DNA of 64,000 nt from Brevundimonas viscosa (GCF_900116065.1 NZ_FOZV01000002.1:62001-126000); one strand, 5' to 3'; positions 7,741-15,596 are shown, counted from the stretch's first letter. The notes: generated by a model from the sequence alone, not told the origin. Program-made: numbers and translations.

Positions 7741-8639
7741 GCCGCATCTCCTCTGGCGAACAGGTCAGGCTTGGGGTCGTTGGCGGCCGGAGGGGTGATC
7801 CCGAACTCGGCCAGGATCGCGGCCGGCGCTCGGCATCCGGGGCGGCCCGGCCGGGGACCGGCATCGTCCGACGGCCAGTAGCCGTTGCGCTTGAACTCCC
7901 GGAGCCAGCGGCGCCAGCGGTTGTCGGCAGCCGGGGCCGGACGGCCGGCCAGCGCTGCGGCGGCGGTCTTCGGGGCCTTGGCGATGTCTCCCCGGCACCA
8001 CTTCCGCCAGGCGGCGGGCCAATCGGCGTAGCGGTGATCCTTCGCGATGCACTGGTCCCGGAAGTAGGTCGCGAACCGCCGAACGTCGAAGTTGGCTCCA
8101 ACCTCACGTGCTTCGGCTTGCATCGCATCGATCAGTTCGTCCGTCGGGAAGCCATCGGGGATCGAGACCTTCGGCTTCCGGCGCCCCCCTTGGGGGGGAG
8201 GGGGGGATTTATCCTCTCCTCCTCCATCCTCCATCTGCGCGGCTTTTCCTGTACCGGTACGCGACTGCTCTGCGAGCGGTCTGGGCTCGCTCGTGGACAG
8301 CCCGACATATTCCCCAATCTTTTCAGTGAGCGGGTGAATAGCGTTCGGCTTTTGGGGGCGCTGGAACTTGCGGAAATCTTTGATCGCACCGAAACGCTTT
8401 CCGTCGACTTCATAGGCCTGCACCAGGTCAACCCCGGCGAGCTCATCGAGCAACGCGGTCGCGTCTGCGCCATCTCCGGGCAGGAGGCGCATCTTCAGTT
8501 GCAGCGGCTTCCACTCGAAAAGCCCTTGATCGTCGGCGTCGGTCCAGAGGCCGATGTAGAGGATGCGCGCGAGCGGGCTGCAGGAGACCCAGGACTCGTC
8601 GGTGAACAGGCTGGGGTGAACTGAGCGGATCCTAGCCAC
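7737..8639 (-). CDS. Phage replisome organizer-like / replication initiation protein
   Basis: 300 aa from the GTG at 8639, chosen because ARIRSVHPSLFTDESWVS is the usual beginning of this phage family and GGAGG lies 9 bases upstream. The N-terminal domain (to about 110) has LYIGLWTDADDQGLFEW and FRKFQRPQKPN, typical of winged-helix phage replication proteins related to DnaD/DnaT helicase loaders. A Pro/Gly linker near 145-160 leads to a second domain with FRDQCIAKDHRYADWPAAWRKW. It lies just downstream of the HNH and helicase genes, so a role in loading the phage helicase is likely. Confidence 0.8.
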   Translation of the reverse strand: MARIRSVHPSLFTDESWVSCSPLARILYIGLWTDADDQGLFEWKPLQLKMRLLPGDGADATALLDELAGVDLVQAYEVDGKRFGAIKDFRKFQRPQKPNAIHPLTEKIGEYVGLSTSEPRPLAEQSRTGTGKAAQMEDGGGEDKSPPPPQGGRRKPKVSIPDGFPTDELIDAMQAEAREVGANFDVRRFATYFRDQCIAKDHRYADWPAAWRKWCRGDIAKAPKTAAAALAGRPAPAADNRWRRWLREFKRNGYWPSDDAGPRPGRPGCRAPAAILAEFGITPPAANDPKPDLFARGDAA

Positions 8640-9192
8640 GGGCCCGCCCTCCGATGAAGTCGACCCAGTGGACGCGCGCGCCCTTTCGGCTGTTGCAGGT
8701 AGCGCAGATGACCTGACAGTTGCGTTCGATGTCCGCGCCGCCCACCGAGCGAGGCAGGATGTGGTCGAGGTGCCACTTTCCATGATCGTCCTGCGAGCCG
8801 CAGGTGACGCAGGAATAGGCCTGCTTCGCCAGCAGCCAATCGAGCTGATCCGGCGACCCCTTGATCCGTCGACGGGCAGCGTCGTCGATCTGGCTTATCG
8901 GCAGGCTGACGTCAGCAAACGCTTCGTCGGCACCGCCCGCCTCCGGCCCCCATCCTTTCCAGTAAACACGCTCGACCAGCCCCAACCTGACCAGCCGATC
9001 GACAGCCTCGACGACCTCCGCTTCCGACGCTTGGCAGAAGGACGCGAGCTCTCTGGTTTCGAACGCCGAGTAGGCCATTCCGTTGGGGGCGTCGTCGATG
9101 CGGGCGTGATGGACGATGAAGATCCACGCGAGCTTGCTGAGAGGGTCCCCGGTGTTGTCGCGTAGGGCGATGGGAAGGGCCTGGAAAGGCAT
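8632..9192 (-). CDS. Winged-helix protein with C-terminal HNH nuclease domain
   Basis: 186 aa from the ATG at 9192 (MPFQALPIALRDNTGDPLSK). Residues 1 to about 90 look like a DnaD-like winged helix; residues about 125-180 are an HNH fold with CVTCG, WHLDHILPRSVGG and CQVICATCNSRKG, giving the paired zinc cysteines and the catalytic His pair. Located between the helicase and the replisome organizer, which it overlaps by 8 bases. It may be a replication protein with an acquired nuclease; cleavage target unknown. Confidence 0.8.
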   Translation of the reverse strand: MPFQALPIALRDNTGDPLSKLAWIFIVHHARIDDAPNGMAYSAFETRELASFCQASEAEVVEAVDRLVRLGLVERVYWKGWGPEAGGADEAFADVSLPISQIDDAARRRIKGSPDQLDWLLAKQAYSCVTCGSQDDHGKWHLDHILPRSVGGADIERNCQVICATCNSRKGARVHWVDFIGGRARG

Positions 9193-10202
9193 CAGCGGCG
9201 CTCCGTGTTGGTGATGAGGTCGATCTCGGCCCGGTACTCCTGGGGCTCGGAACCCTCGGAGCCATGGCGGTTCTTGGCGATGATGACGTCCATGGCCGTG
9301 CGCAGCTCGGCGCAGCGCATCTCCCACTCGAAGTGGGCTCCGCTGATCCCGACCGGGTCAGGCTTCGGCTCGGACTTCTGGAGGTAGTAGACCTCGCGGA
9401 AGGGGAAGAGGACCGCGTCGGCGTCCTGTTCGATCGATCCAGACTCCCGCAGGTCAGACAGCTGCGGCCGCTTGTCGTCGCGGCTCTCGACGGAACGGTT
9501 GAGCTGGCTGAGCAGGATGATCGCGATCTTGGCCTCCCGAGCGAGGGTCTTCAGGGCGCCGGTCATCTCCGCGATGGCGCTGGCCTCATTCCGGCCCGCG
9601 AGGGCAGGGCGGCGCATGAGCTGCAGGTAGTCGATGCCGATGGCGGCCAAGTCGCCGCGACGCTTCATCGCCCAGACGGCGCGGCTCACGTCCTCGACGG
9701 AGACGCCGGCCCGGTCCCGGAGCCAGAGATTGCGCGGGATCCGGACCTTGGCCCGGTGCAGGGCCTGCAGGTCGAAGCTGGTGAGGGGCTGGACCTTGGC
9801 GATGTCGGAGAAGCTGACCGGAGCGTCGTCGTCGGCGGTCAGGCGGGACAGGGCCCGGTCGTTCAGCTGGTCCGTGTCCATCTCCAGCGAGAAGCCGGCG
9901 AACAGCTTGTTCGGGTTCAGCAAGGCGGCGCCGTAGAGCACGTTCCCCAGCAGGGCCGTCTTACCCATGCCGGGCCGGCCGGCGAGCACGATCACGCTCC
10001 CCGGCAGAAGGCCGCCGAGGCGCTTGTCAAAGCAGGAGAGGCCGGTCTGCACGCCCTTGGGCTTCCCAGTGGCGACCTCGACTTCGAGACGGTCCATGCG
10101 GGCCAGGGCGGCTTCGTGGGCGTTCTGGAAGAGGGTGTCCTCAAGGGGCGGAGCCTCGCTCGGCTTCTTCAAGGGCCGCGCGCGTCTGGGCGACCGCGTC
10201 AT
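9192..10202 (-). CDS. Replicative DNA helicase, DnaB-type motor (C-terminal) part
   Basis: 336 aa with the RecA-like motor: Walker A AGRPGMGKTAL at about residues 73-83, Walker B IGIDYLQLM, and LLSQLNRSVESRDDKRPQLSDLRESGSIEQDAD, all diagnostic of DnaB. The usual DnaB N-terminal domain is absent here; it is encoded by the preceding ORF (10141-10614), whose last 62 bases overlap this one in another frame. The linker sequence continues across the frame change. Either two cooperating polypeptides or one protein made by frameshifting. Confidence 0.9.
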   Translation of the reverse strand: MTRSPRRARPLKKPSEAPPLEDTLFQNAHEAALARMDRLEVEVATGKPKGVQTGLSCFDKRLGGLLPGSVIVLAGRPGMGKTALLGNVLYGAALLNPNKLFAGFSLEMDTDQLNDRALSRLTADDDAPVSFSDIAKVQPLTSFDLQALHRAKVRIPRNLWLRDRAGVSVEDVSRAVWAMKRRGDLAAIGIDYLQLMRRPALAGRNEASAIAEMTGALKTLAREAKIAIILLSQLNRSVESRDDKRPQLSDLRESGSIEQDADAVLFPFREVYYLQKSEPKPDPVGISGAHFEWEMRCAELRTAMDVIIAKNRHGSEGSEPQEYRAEIDLITNTERR

Positions 10203-10614
10203 AACCGGTGCCGTCTGGGGAACGGGCGCGCTGGATCGCCTCTTGGCCGAGGACGATGAGACGGCGGCGAACCGCGGCGTCCGCGACCTGCAGGGCGAGC
10301 TCCGGCGCCAGCTTCGGGTTCGGAGCCTTCTCGATGAGGTCGTAGAGGGCCGGCTGCCCCCCGAAGCTGGAATACGCCGGGTCGCTCGTCAGTCGGCCGT
10401 GCAGGACCGAAGGGTCGCAGGGCTCGCCAGACGCGATCAGGGCGTAGAGCCGCCCGTGGAAGGGCTCAGCGAAGTCATCGGCCGTCACCCTATCCGCGAC
10501 CGTGCGCAGGGCCTCAGGCGCGAACAGAAGCGCCCCCAGCAGGCCGAGTTCGGCCTCCAGGTTCATCGGGACGGATGGGGCCTCTTCCATGTCCCGCGGG
10601 TCGCCGTCGAACAT
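10141..10614 (-). CDS. DnaB-type helicase N-terminal domain protein
   Basis: 157 aa from the ATG at 10614, which overlaps the upstream stop by one base. It begins MFDGDPRDMEEAPSVPMNLEAE and contains GALLFAPEAL, TADDFAEPFHGRLYALI and YDLIEKAPN, the helical N-terminal domain of DnaB (primase contact and hexamer collar). It ends at a TGA in the sequence GCC CCT TGA. One base forward, the reading continues straight into the motor-domain frame. Confidence 0.88.
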   Translation of the reverse strand: MFDGDPRDMEEAPSVPMNLEAELGLLGALLFAPEALRTVADRVTADDFAEPFHGRLYALIASGEPCDPSVLHGRLTSDPAYSSFGGQPALYDLIEKAPNPKLAPELALQVADAAVRRRLIVLGQEAIQRARSPDGTGYDAVAQTRAALEEAERGSAP

Positions 10615-10796
10615 CAGCCCTTCTCCGTGTCGAAGAGGGGGCCGCACTTGATCGCTTCCACGCGCGCCACGGCCGCGTCGGCGAACCGGCGCAGCTGCTC
10701 CGCCGCGGCCGGGTAGCGCTTGGCCCTGGCGTTCGCCTCCCGGCGCATCATCCGGGCGTAGTGGAGCTCCATGTCGATGATGTCGGCGCGGTTCAC
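10614..10796 (-). CDS. Small hypothetical phage protein
   Basis: 60 aa, GTG start (an internal ATG at 10772 is the alternative). Helical and basic (ELHYARMMRREANARAKRYP). Its stop overlaps the helicase N-terminal gene start, so it is part of the replication block. No family recognised. Confidence 0.6.
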   Translation of the reverse strand: MNRADIIDMELHYARMMRREANARAKRYPAAAEQLRRFADAAVARVEAIKCGPLFDTEKG

Positions 10797-10841
10797 AGCT
10801 GGCCCTCGCGCTTAAGGCAGAAAACGCTGATCCTCGGGCGG

Positions 10842-11342
10842 ATGATCCCCGACGAGGCAATGCGCTGGATGCTCTTGGAATTCTCGACCTTCACCCGCTC
10901 GGAATGGTTCGATTTCGTTTCCACTCTGGTCGGGACAATCGCCCTCTGCGTCGCGCTCGGAATTGCATTAGTCGAACACCAGCGGGCCGTCCGGGCGGAC
11001 GAGAAGCGCCTGAGCGACTTTCGCCGCTCCGTTCGCGCGCTGGTGAACGACCTGGACGCGGTGGGGCAGCGGATCTCCGACCGCTTCGATGCCGGTGAGG
11101 ACGTCTCTTTCGCTTGGGAGGAGTGGTGCCACCTTGCTTCTGACGTGCGCCGTGCATTGGAGGCCTTGCTGCCCTCGGCGCCACCTCTGCCGAGCGAAAT
11201 TGTAGCGGTCTCTGCCATGATCCGGCGGCTGGAACAGTCCGAACGCTTTCGGGAGCTGGCGTGGAACCCGCAGCCGCGTCGGGACCACGCCCGCGCGGTC
11301 CGCGATGACTTGGCTCGACAGATCGACAAGATTGGCCGGTAG
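10842..11342 (+). CDS. Membrane-anchored protein of unknown function, opposite to the operon
   Basis: 166 aa from ATG 10842 (ATG 10860 is an alternative; neither has a strong ribosome-binding site). Residues about 19-40 (VSTLVGTIALCVALGIALV) form one transmembrane helix, followed by a charged helical cytoplasmic domain (EKRLSDFRRSVRALVNDL, then IRRLEQSERFREL). The minus-strand frame over the same DNA is rich in Ser/Arg and looks like a shadow. A plus-strand gene inside the minus-strand operon is the usual arrangement for a lysogen-expressed accessory gene. Architecture resembles the gene at 22805-23389. Confidence 0.65.
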   Translation: MIPDEAMRWMLLEFSTFTRSEWFDFVSTLVGTIALCVALGIALVEHQRAVRADEKRLSDFRRSVRALVNDLDAVGQRISDRFDAGEDVSFAWEEWCHLASDVRRALEALLPSAPPLPSEIVAVSAMIRRLEQSERFRELAWNPQPRRDHARAVRDDLARQIDKIGR

Positions 11343-11345
11343 GGG

Positions 11346-11696
11346 TCAGACATCGTCGCCCCCGTCGTTCGCCGGCTTCGCGAAGAGCCGCGCGGCCTCG
11401 GCCAGCATGACCTTCCTCGGCAGGATGTTCTTCCCGGCCTCGTAGGCTTCGCGGGAGAGGATGGAGGCGGCCGAGGGCTCGCCGTGCAAGCGGACCAGGT
11501 TGGCCCGGATCGACGCGGCGAGGCACTCCGAGAAGTCGGCGTGGTCGTTTGCCGGCAGGGTGCCGATCTCCGAGAGGATCAGGCTGTCGGCGCGGGCCTG
11601 CAGGGCCTTCTGGCGGGCGGTGCGCTCTTCACGGGCGTCGGCGCGCTCCCGGCGGCGGTCGATGCGGCCGATGATGAGGGACTCCTGACGGCTCAC
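11346..11696 (-). CDS. Hypothetical phage protein
   Basis: 116 aa, GTG start overlapping the preceding stop. N-terminal half very basic and helical (RIDRRRERADAREERTARQ), C-terminal half with PRKVMLAEAARLF. No family recognised. Continuous with the operon on its upstream side; the plus-strand membrane gene follows it. Confidence 0.65.
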   Translation of the reverse strand: MSRQESLIIGRIDRRRERADAREERTARQKALQARADSLILSEIGTLPANDHADFSECLAASIRANLVRLHGEPSAASILSREAYEAGKNILPRKVMLAEAARLFAKPANDGGDDV

Positions 11697-12019
11697 GCGG
11701 CGGCCTCCGCACGGCGGGCGACTTCGGCGGCGACGATGTCGAGGGCCTGGGCGAACGAAGCATCCGAGAGGGCGGCCAGACGCGCCGGAAAACCGGCCAA
11801 CGGCGAGCTCACGATCTCGATGGAGCGAGCCTGTCCCTTGAGCCGCCGGATATGCCCGCGCTCTTCGAGGCCCTGCATCAGGGCGAACACGCGGCTCTTG
11901 CTGGACAGTTCGAGCGCGGCTTCGATCTCGGAGTAGCTCGGCGAGGCTCCGCCGTTCTCCTCGATGTACCGCTCGATGAAGCGCAGGCAGGCGCTTTGCT
12001 GGTGCGTCAGGCCGCTCAT
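11693..12019 (-). CDS. LexA-like winged-helix DNA-binding protein (no peptidase domain)
   Basis: 108 aa from the ATG at 12019, chosen for its ATGA overlap with the upstream stop. Residues about 3-68 follow the LexA DNA-binding domain (LTHQQSACLRFIERYIEENG, then SYSEIEAALELSSKSRVF and LEERGHIRR). The Ser/Lys autocleavage domain of LexA is absent, so it cannot self-inactivate like LexA. Probably a small transcription regulator of phage or host genes. Confidence 0.8.
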   Translation of the reverse strand: MSGLTHQQSACLRFIERYIEENGGASPSYSEIEAALELSSKSRVFALMQGLEERGHIRRLKGQARSIEIVSSPLAGFPARLAALSDASFAQALDIVAAEVARRAEAAA

Positions 12020-12246
12020 GCCACCCATCCGTCGTTGTCGTTCATGTGAGCCCGGCTGACGCGCTGGAGCGCAGCCTGGGCGGCCGCTTGGGCGCCGTTC
12101 ATCCCGGCGACGTCTCGGATCGCCCGGAGGGAGCCTTCGATCTTGGCCGTCTCGATACGGATCAGGTCGGCTTTCTGGGCGGCGAGGCGGAGCTCGAGCG
12201 AGGCCGAGCGCTCCTCCCGGATCGCCTGTATGGCGGCGTCAGGCAT
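12016..12246 (-). CDS. Small helical phage protein
   Basis: 76 aa, Ala-rich and predicted almost wholly helical (ELRLAAQKADLIRIETAKIE), possibly a coiled coil. Overlaps both neighbours by a few bases. No family recognised. Confidence 0.6.
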   Translation of the reverse strand: MPDAAIQAIREERSASLELRLAAQKADLIRIETAKIEGSLRAIRDVAGMNGAQAAAQAALQRVSRAHMNDNDGWVA

Positions 12247-12577
12247 TGGTCCGCTCCCTCGTCTTGGCCGGGGCGGGCGCGTGCAGTTCCTCGTCGTAGG
12301 AGGTTTCCTGCTTCAGCCAGTCTTGGATGTTGCGGCGCTGGACCTTGCGGAAGATGAAGTGCGGGTAGAACCCGGTGCCATCCACATCAACGCCGAACAG
12401 GCCTTCGATATGAGGATGCGGGGCGATTGCCCGCACTATGAAGCGGGTCCCTTCGTCGAAGTCCGCTCCATCCGCTGTGGGGAGGAACAGCGAGAGCCAG
12501 AGGTTATAAGATCGGCCCAGATCTCCGCCGTCATCGTCCACCGCCACCACTTCATCACCCGGCTGGAAGTCACACAT
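12239..12577 (-). CDS. Hypothetical phage protein, paralogue of 14358-14663
   Basis: 112 aa beginning MCDFQPGDEVVAV, with FIFRKVQRRNIQDWL near residue 80. The second copy begins MCDFKPGDEVVLF and has MFRKIHPRGLSGWV at the matching place. The PGDEV start suggests a small beta-barrel (SH3-like) fold. Function unknown; the duplication within one operon is the notable point. Confidence 0.7.
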   Translation of the reverse strand: MCDFQPGDEVVAVDDDGGDLGRSYNLWLSLFLPTADGADFDEGTRFIVRAIAPHPHIEGLFGVDVDGTGFYPHFIFRKVQRRNIQDWLKQETSYDEELHAPAPAKTRERTNA

Positions 12578-13232
12578 TGGCGAACCTCCGGAGGCTCCGC
12601 TCGTAGGCCTTCGGGTCCGGCGCGCCCTTCAGGACGGACCGGGAGACGGCGCGGGCGGCGTGCGCGGGGCAGTAGGTCGGCACGGCCCGGTTCGCGTCCT
12701 CAGGGACCGGCTGGCCGCAGCAGAGTTGGTCAGCCGGCCGGACCGGATCCCCGACGGGCCAGGAGCACTGGAAGGCGCGGCGGTTGATCAGCAGGATCGC
12801 GTCGTCGTTCGCCGGAGCCGCGAAGGCCGAGACCAGCTTGCGGCCAGCGGCGGCCGAAGCCTCCGAGCGCTTCTGCGCCTCCGCCGGGGTGATCGACGGG
12901 ACGTAGCCGGAGCCGAAGACGTCGGCCGGCTTCAGGTGCGGAGCGGGCTTCGGGGGGCGACCCTTCCGAGCGTTGATGGCGCCAGCCTGCCTGGAGGACC
13001 GGACCTCAGGCGCGCCCACCCGCCGGGCATTCGGCAGGTAGGTGATGAAGTTCTCAGGCGCGCTTCGCTGCGCGAGACCCAGCCGGTTCGCCTTCCCGAT
13101 CACGGCCGCTCTGGTCAGGCCGCCGCCGAGGATGTCGGCGATCTCGGTGCCAGACTTCCCCTCGGCCCAGAGCTTCTTCAGCTTCTCGACCTGCTTCTCC
13201 GGCCAAGGCTTGTTGTTCCCGTGCGCCGTCAT
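12570..13232 (-). CDS. GcrA-like cell-cycle regulator, phage-encoded
   Basis: 220 aa. Residues about 9-53 (WPEKQVEKLKKLWAEGKSG, then LTRAAVIGKANRLGL) are the GcrA helix-turn-helix signature. Residues about 154-196 carry CSWPVGDP, CCGQPV and YCPAHAARA, the Cys/His pattern of the C-terminal part through which GcrA contacts sigma-70. In Caulobacterales GcrA activates promoters that respond to CcrM methylation (established for the host protein). A phage copy could redirect sigma-70 or tie phage genes to the host cycle; that is inference. The middle is a Pro/Lys-rich linker. Confidence 0.88.
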   Translation of the reverse strand: MTAHGNNKPWPEKQVEKLKKLWAEGKSGTEIADILGGGLTRAAVIGKANRLGLAQRSAPENFITYLPNARRVGAPEVRSSRQAGAINARKGRPPKPAPHLKPADVFGSGYVPSITPAEAQKRSEASAAAGRKLVSAFAAPANDDAILLINRRAFQCSWPVGDPVRPADQLCCGQPVPEDANRAVPTYCPAHAARAVSRSVLKGAPDPKAYERSLRRFANV

Positions 13233-13660
13233 GACGCCCTCCTGATCGGTTCGATGATCACGTCGACCCCGGGCGTCTCGGCGTAGCGCTTGGCTGCGGA
13301 GAGGCGGACGATCAGCGCGTCGTCCCGGAAGGCGACCTTGTTGCAGCCGTCGAGGACGGCCTTCACGACGTTGTCGAGGTCGGGGAGCTTCGTCGGGGCG
13401 ATGGCCCCGTCGAGCATGGCGGCCCGCTTCTTGGCGCTGTGCGAGGCTGCCGGGACCATGCGGACCGCGACCCGCACGCTCAGCGGCTCGTCGAGCGGTG
13501 GCCGGCCGGCGAGGGCGTGGACCGCCGCCAGCTTGACCAGGTTCTCGTAGGTCGCCGTCTTGGCGTCGGTGAACATGCGCGCATGGCCGCCGATGGTGGT
13601 GGCGCGGGGCCGGCCCTTACCGCGAGGGTCGCCCGGGATCGTAAAGGCCAGCCCCTCCAT
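13229..13660 (-). CDS. rusA: RusA-type Holliday junction resolvase
   Basis: 143 aa from the ATG at 13660. It has the RusA landmarks GKGRPRAT near residue 13 and PDLDNVVKAVLDG near 95, which holds the catalytic aspartates, followed by AFRDDALIVRL with another conserved Asp pair. RusA cuts four-way DNA junctions formed in phage recombination and replication before packaging. Overlaps its neighbours by 1-4 bases in the leftward operon. Confidence 0.92.
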   Translation of the reverse strand: MEGLAFTIPGDPRGKGRPRATTIGGHARMFTDAKTATYENLVKLAAVHALAGRPPLDEPLSVRVAVRMVPAASHSAKKRAAMLDGAIAPTKLPDLDNVVKAVLDGCNKVAFRDDALIVRLSAAKRYAETPGVDVIIEPIRRAS

Positions 13661-14310
13661 CACGCGGCTTCCGGCTGGTCGACCGGGGCGGCGTCGTTGG
13701 CGACGTCCTCGATGTCGAGCTGGTCATCGTCGGGCTCGCCGGCGGCTGCGGCCGTCGCCTTTGCCTTCTCCATGCGGGTGGCGAACGCGCGCCGGACCGT
13801 GGCCTGGCCCTCCTCGTGACCCTCGCCATAGGACTGGATGCAGTCGGTCGGGCACTCCTTCGGAGCCTCGTTCGCCCAGCCGCGGCCGGCGACGCCGTCC
13901 TTGAAGCCGATGTTGCGCCACTTCAGCTGCTCCCGGACAGGATCCGGCGTGGCGTCGGTGCCGTAGAGCTCCAGCTGGGCGCCGATGGGGTGGCGCTGCG
14001 CCTCCGCGTACCAGTCGCGCTCGGCGTAGAACTTCTTGACCTCTTCCGGGGTCCATTCGAGCAGCCGGACCTGCTCGTCCAGCACGCCGAGGGTGACGCC
14101 CTTCTGCTTCAGGCCCTTCCGGAAGGCGCTGATTTCGGCATTGAGCTTCCGGCGCCGCTCGTTGAAGGCCACCATCTCGTTGACGGCCATCCGGACCTCG
14201 TCGTGCGACGGGAAGCCGTTCGTCGGCTCGTTGGGGATGCTCCCGATGGTCCCCTGTTCGGCGGGATACTCGTCATCGGCGGGCGGCGGGTTCTTCGGTT
14301 CCTTGGCCAT
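13660..14310 (-). CDS. Phage protein with GapR-like helical segment and ribosome modulation factor-like domain
   Basis: 216 aa. Acidic/Pro N-terminus, then a coiled helical part (residues about 40-110: FNERRRKLNAEISAFRKGL, VRLLEW). Residues about 131-170 (IGFKDGVAGRGWANEAP, then YGEGHEEGQ) follow the G-x-x-x-G/A...G pattern of the ribosome modulation factor fold. Similar two-part proteins occur in alphaproteobacterial phages. Binding of ribosomes has not been shown for this type; the call rests on pattern only. Confidence 0.65.
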   Translation of the reverse strand: MAKEPKNPPPADDEYPAEQGTIGSIPNEPTNGFPSHDEVRMAVNEMVAFNERRRKLNAEISAFRKGLKQKGVTLGVLDEQVRLLEWTPEEVKKFYAERDWYAEAQRHPIGAQLELYGTDATPDPVREQLKWRNIGFKDGVAGRGWANEAPKECPTDCIQSYGEGHEEGQATVRRAFATRMEKAKATAAAAGEPDDDQLDIEDVANDAAPVDQPEAA

Positions 14311-14357
14311 CTGGCCCTCCTTCGCGACCGCTCGACGGGGCGGTCAGTCCCGTTCGG

Positions 14358-14663
14358 TCAGGCGGACTCCGGCGCGCGCGCCGGAGTCCGCTTCGGTTCT
14401 TCGAAGTCAGTGCGTTTCGCCGCGAGATCCTCGACCCAGCCGCTCAGGCCGCGTGGGTGGATCTTGCGGAACATCAGGACGTTCATCCCGCCCGTCGGGC
14501 CAAGGTCCCAGTTGTGGAGCTGGAGGCCGATCTCAGGCCCGTCCATCGAACGGCCTATCGCGGTGATGGTCCCGATGTGGCCGATGGGAGGAAGGCCCGG
14601 ATCGCCACCGTCCTCCATGTATTGGAAGAGCACCACCTCATCGCCCGGCTTGAAATCGCACAT
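14358..14663 (-). CDS. Hypothetical phage protein, paralogue of 12239-12577
   Basis: 101 aa from the ATG at 14663 (ATGA overlap with the upstream stop). MCDFKPGDEVVLF, a glycine-rich loop with GHIGTITAIG, then MFRKIHPRGLSGWV. The C-terminal tail is Arg/Pro-rich. Same fold expected as its paralogue 1.8 kb away. Function unknown. Confidence 0.7.
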   Translation of the reverse strand: MCDFKPGDEVVLFQYMEDGGDPGLPPIGHIGTITAIGRSMDGPEIGLQLHNWDLGPTGGMNVLMFRKIHPRGLSGWVEDLAAKRTDFEEPKRTPARAPESA

Positions 14664-15121
14664 CACGCAGCCCTCAGCGGGGAAGGGCTGGCGGCGTCGA
14701 TCGCCCGGCGCGCGGCCTTCAGACGGTCGAGCGCGGCTTCTGCGTCCCGCTCAGCGGCGGCGATGGCGTCGATCTCGCGCGGGGTGAGCTGGCCGTCCGA
14801 CAGGGCCCGGCGGATCAGGGCCTGGGCCTCGAGGGTCTGTTCCGACAGTTCGCAGGCCAGATCGGCCAGGTTGCCGGCCGGGACCGGGAACATGCGGCGC
14901 TCGGCGATGGCGCCGGAGTAGATCGGGCCCTGTTGGGCGTACTCCTCGAGCGCGTCGATGATGTCCGCCGGCATGGTCGAGGGGTCGTGGGCGGTCTGGT
15001 AACCGGACAGGGCGGACTTCTTCACCCGACAGGCGCTGGCCGCCTCTTCCAGCCCGCCGCAGGCTTCGATCAGTTCCCGGGCCAGACGGGCATGTTCGCG
15101 GGGGCTGAGCTTCTTGTTCAC
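14663..15121 (-). CDS. CII-like phage regulatory protein
   Basis: 152 aa, GTG start. Residues about 8-62 (HARLARELIEACGGLEEAA, then VKKSALSGYQ and MPADIIDALE) match the helix-turn-helix found in phage CII-type regulators of alphaproteobacterial prophages. The rest is helical and Ala-rich. As one of the first genes of the leftward operon it is placed where a lysis/lysogeny activator would be, but its target is unknown. Confidence 0.7.
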   Translation of the reverse strand: MNKKLSPREHARLARELIEACGGLEEAASACRVKKSALSGYQTAHDPSTMPADIIDALEEYAQQGPIYSGAIAERRMFPVPAGNLADLACELSEQTLEAQALIRRALSDGQLTPREIDAIAAAERDAEAALDRLKAARRAIDAASPSPLRAA

Positions 15122-15175
15122 TGGATGTCTCGTGGTGCTTTCCGGATGACCGCCGTCTGTCGGCGGCCGTACAGG

Positions 15176-15484
15176 TCAGGCGGGTTGTTCGGAGGTGGCG
15201 GGGTGTTCGTCGTTGGCGGCGTGCAGATGTGGTTCGGGACGCTCCCGGAGGGGGAGGCGGCAGCCTGGGGTCCACTGCGCCCGGTCCAGATGCTTTGCGG
15301 CTTGCGCTTGGGCGGAGCGGACGCCGCGGAGGAGGGGCTTCTGCTCGGCGACGATGGCGGCCGCTTCGGAGACCAGCGCCCGAAGCTTCGCCTCGTCGCC
15401 GGCGCCGATGTGCTGCCGGGCCCGCTCGATCAGGTCATAGACCCGGCCGGCTTCGGTCAGGACGTCATGCGAGAGCATGCGCAT
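15176..15484 (-). CDS. Hypothetical phage protein
   Basis: 102 aa with AGGAG about 8 bases before the ATG at 15484. Helical N-terminal half (VYDLIERARQHIGAGDEAKL), disordered C-terminal tail. No family recognised. Part of the early leftward operon. Confidence 0.65.
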   Translation of the reverse strand: MRMLSHDVLTEAGRVYDLIERARQHIGAGDEAKLRALVSEAAAIVAEQKPLLRGVRSAQAQAAKHLDRAQWTPGCRLPLRERPEPHLHAANDEHPATSEQPA

Positions 15485-15596
15485 CGGGGGCTCCTGTGAT
15501 CGGGGGTTGCCCGCCGCGGGCTGACGAAGGGGAGGTGCCCGCGGCGGGCGCCATCGCGAGCAGCCGGGCGCTCAGCGATGAGATGGAGGCGGCCAT

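Noticed and set aside
10793..11353. 186-aa minus-strand frame opposite the membrane protein
   Set aside because: Ser/Arg/Thr-rich composition and no domain; the plus frame has a clear transmembrane helix and normal composition. It would keep the operon continuous, so a small doubt remains.
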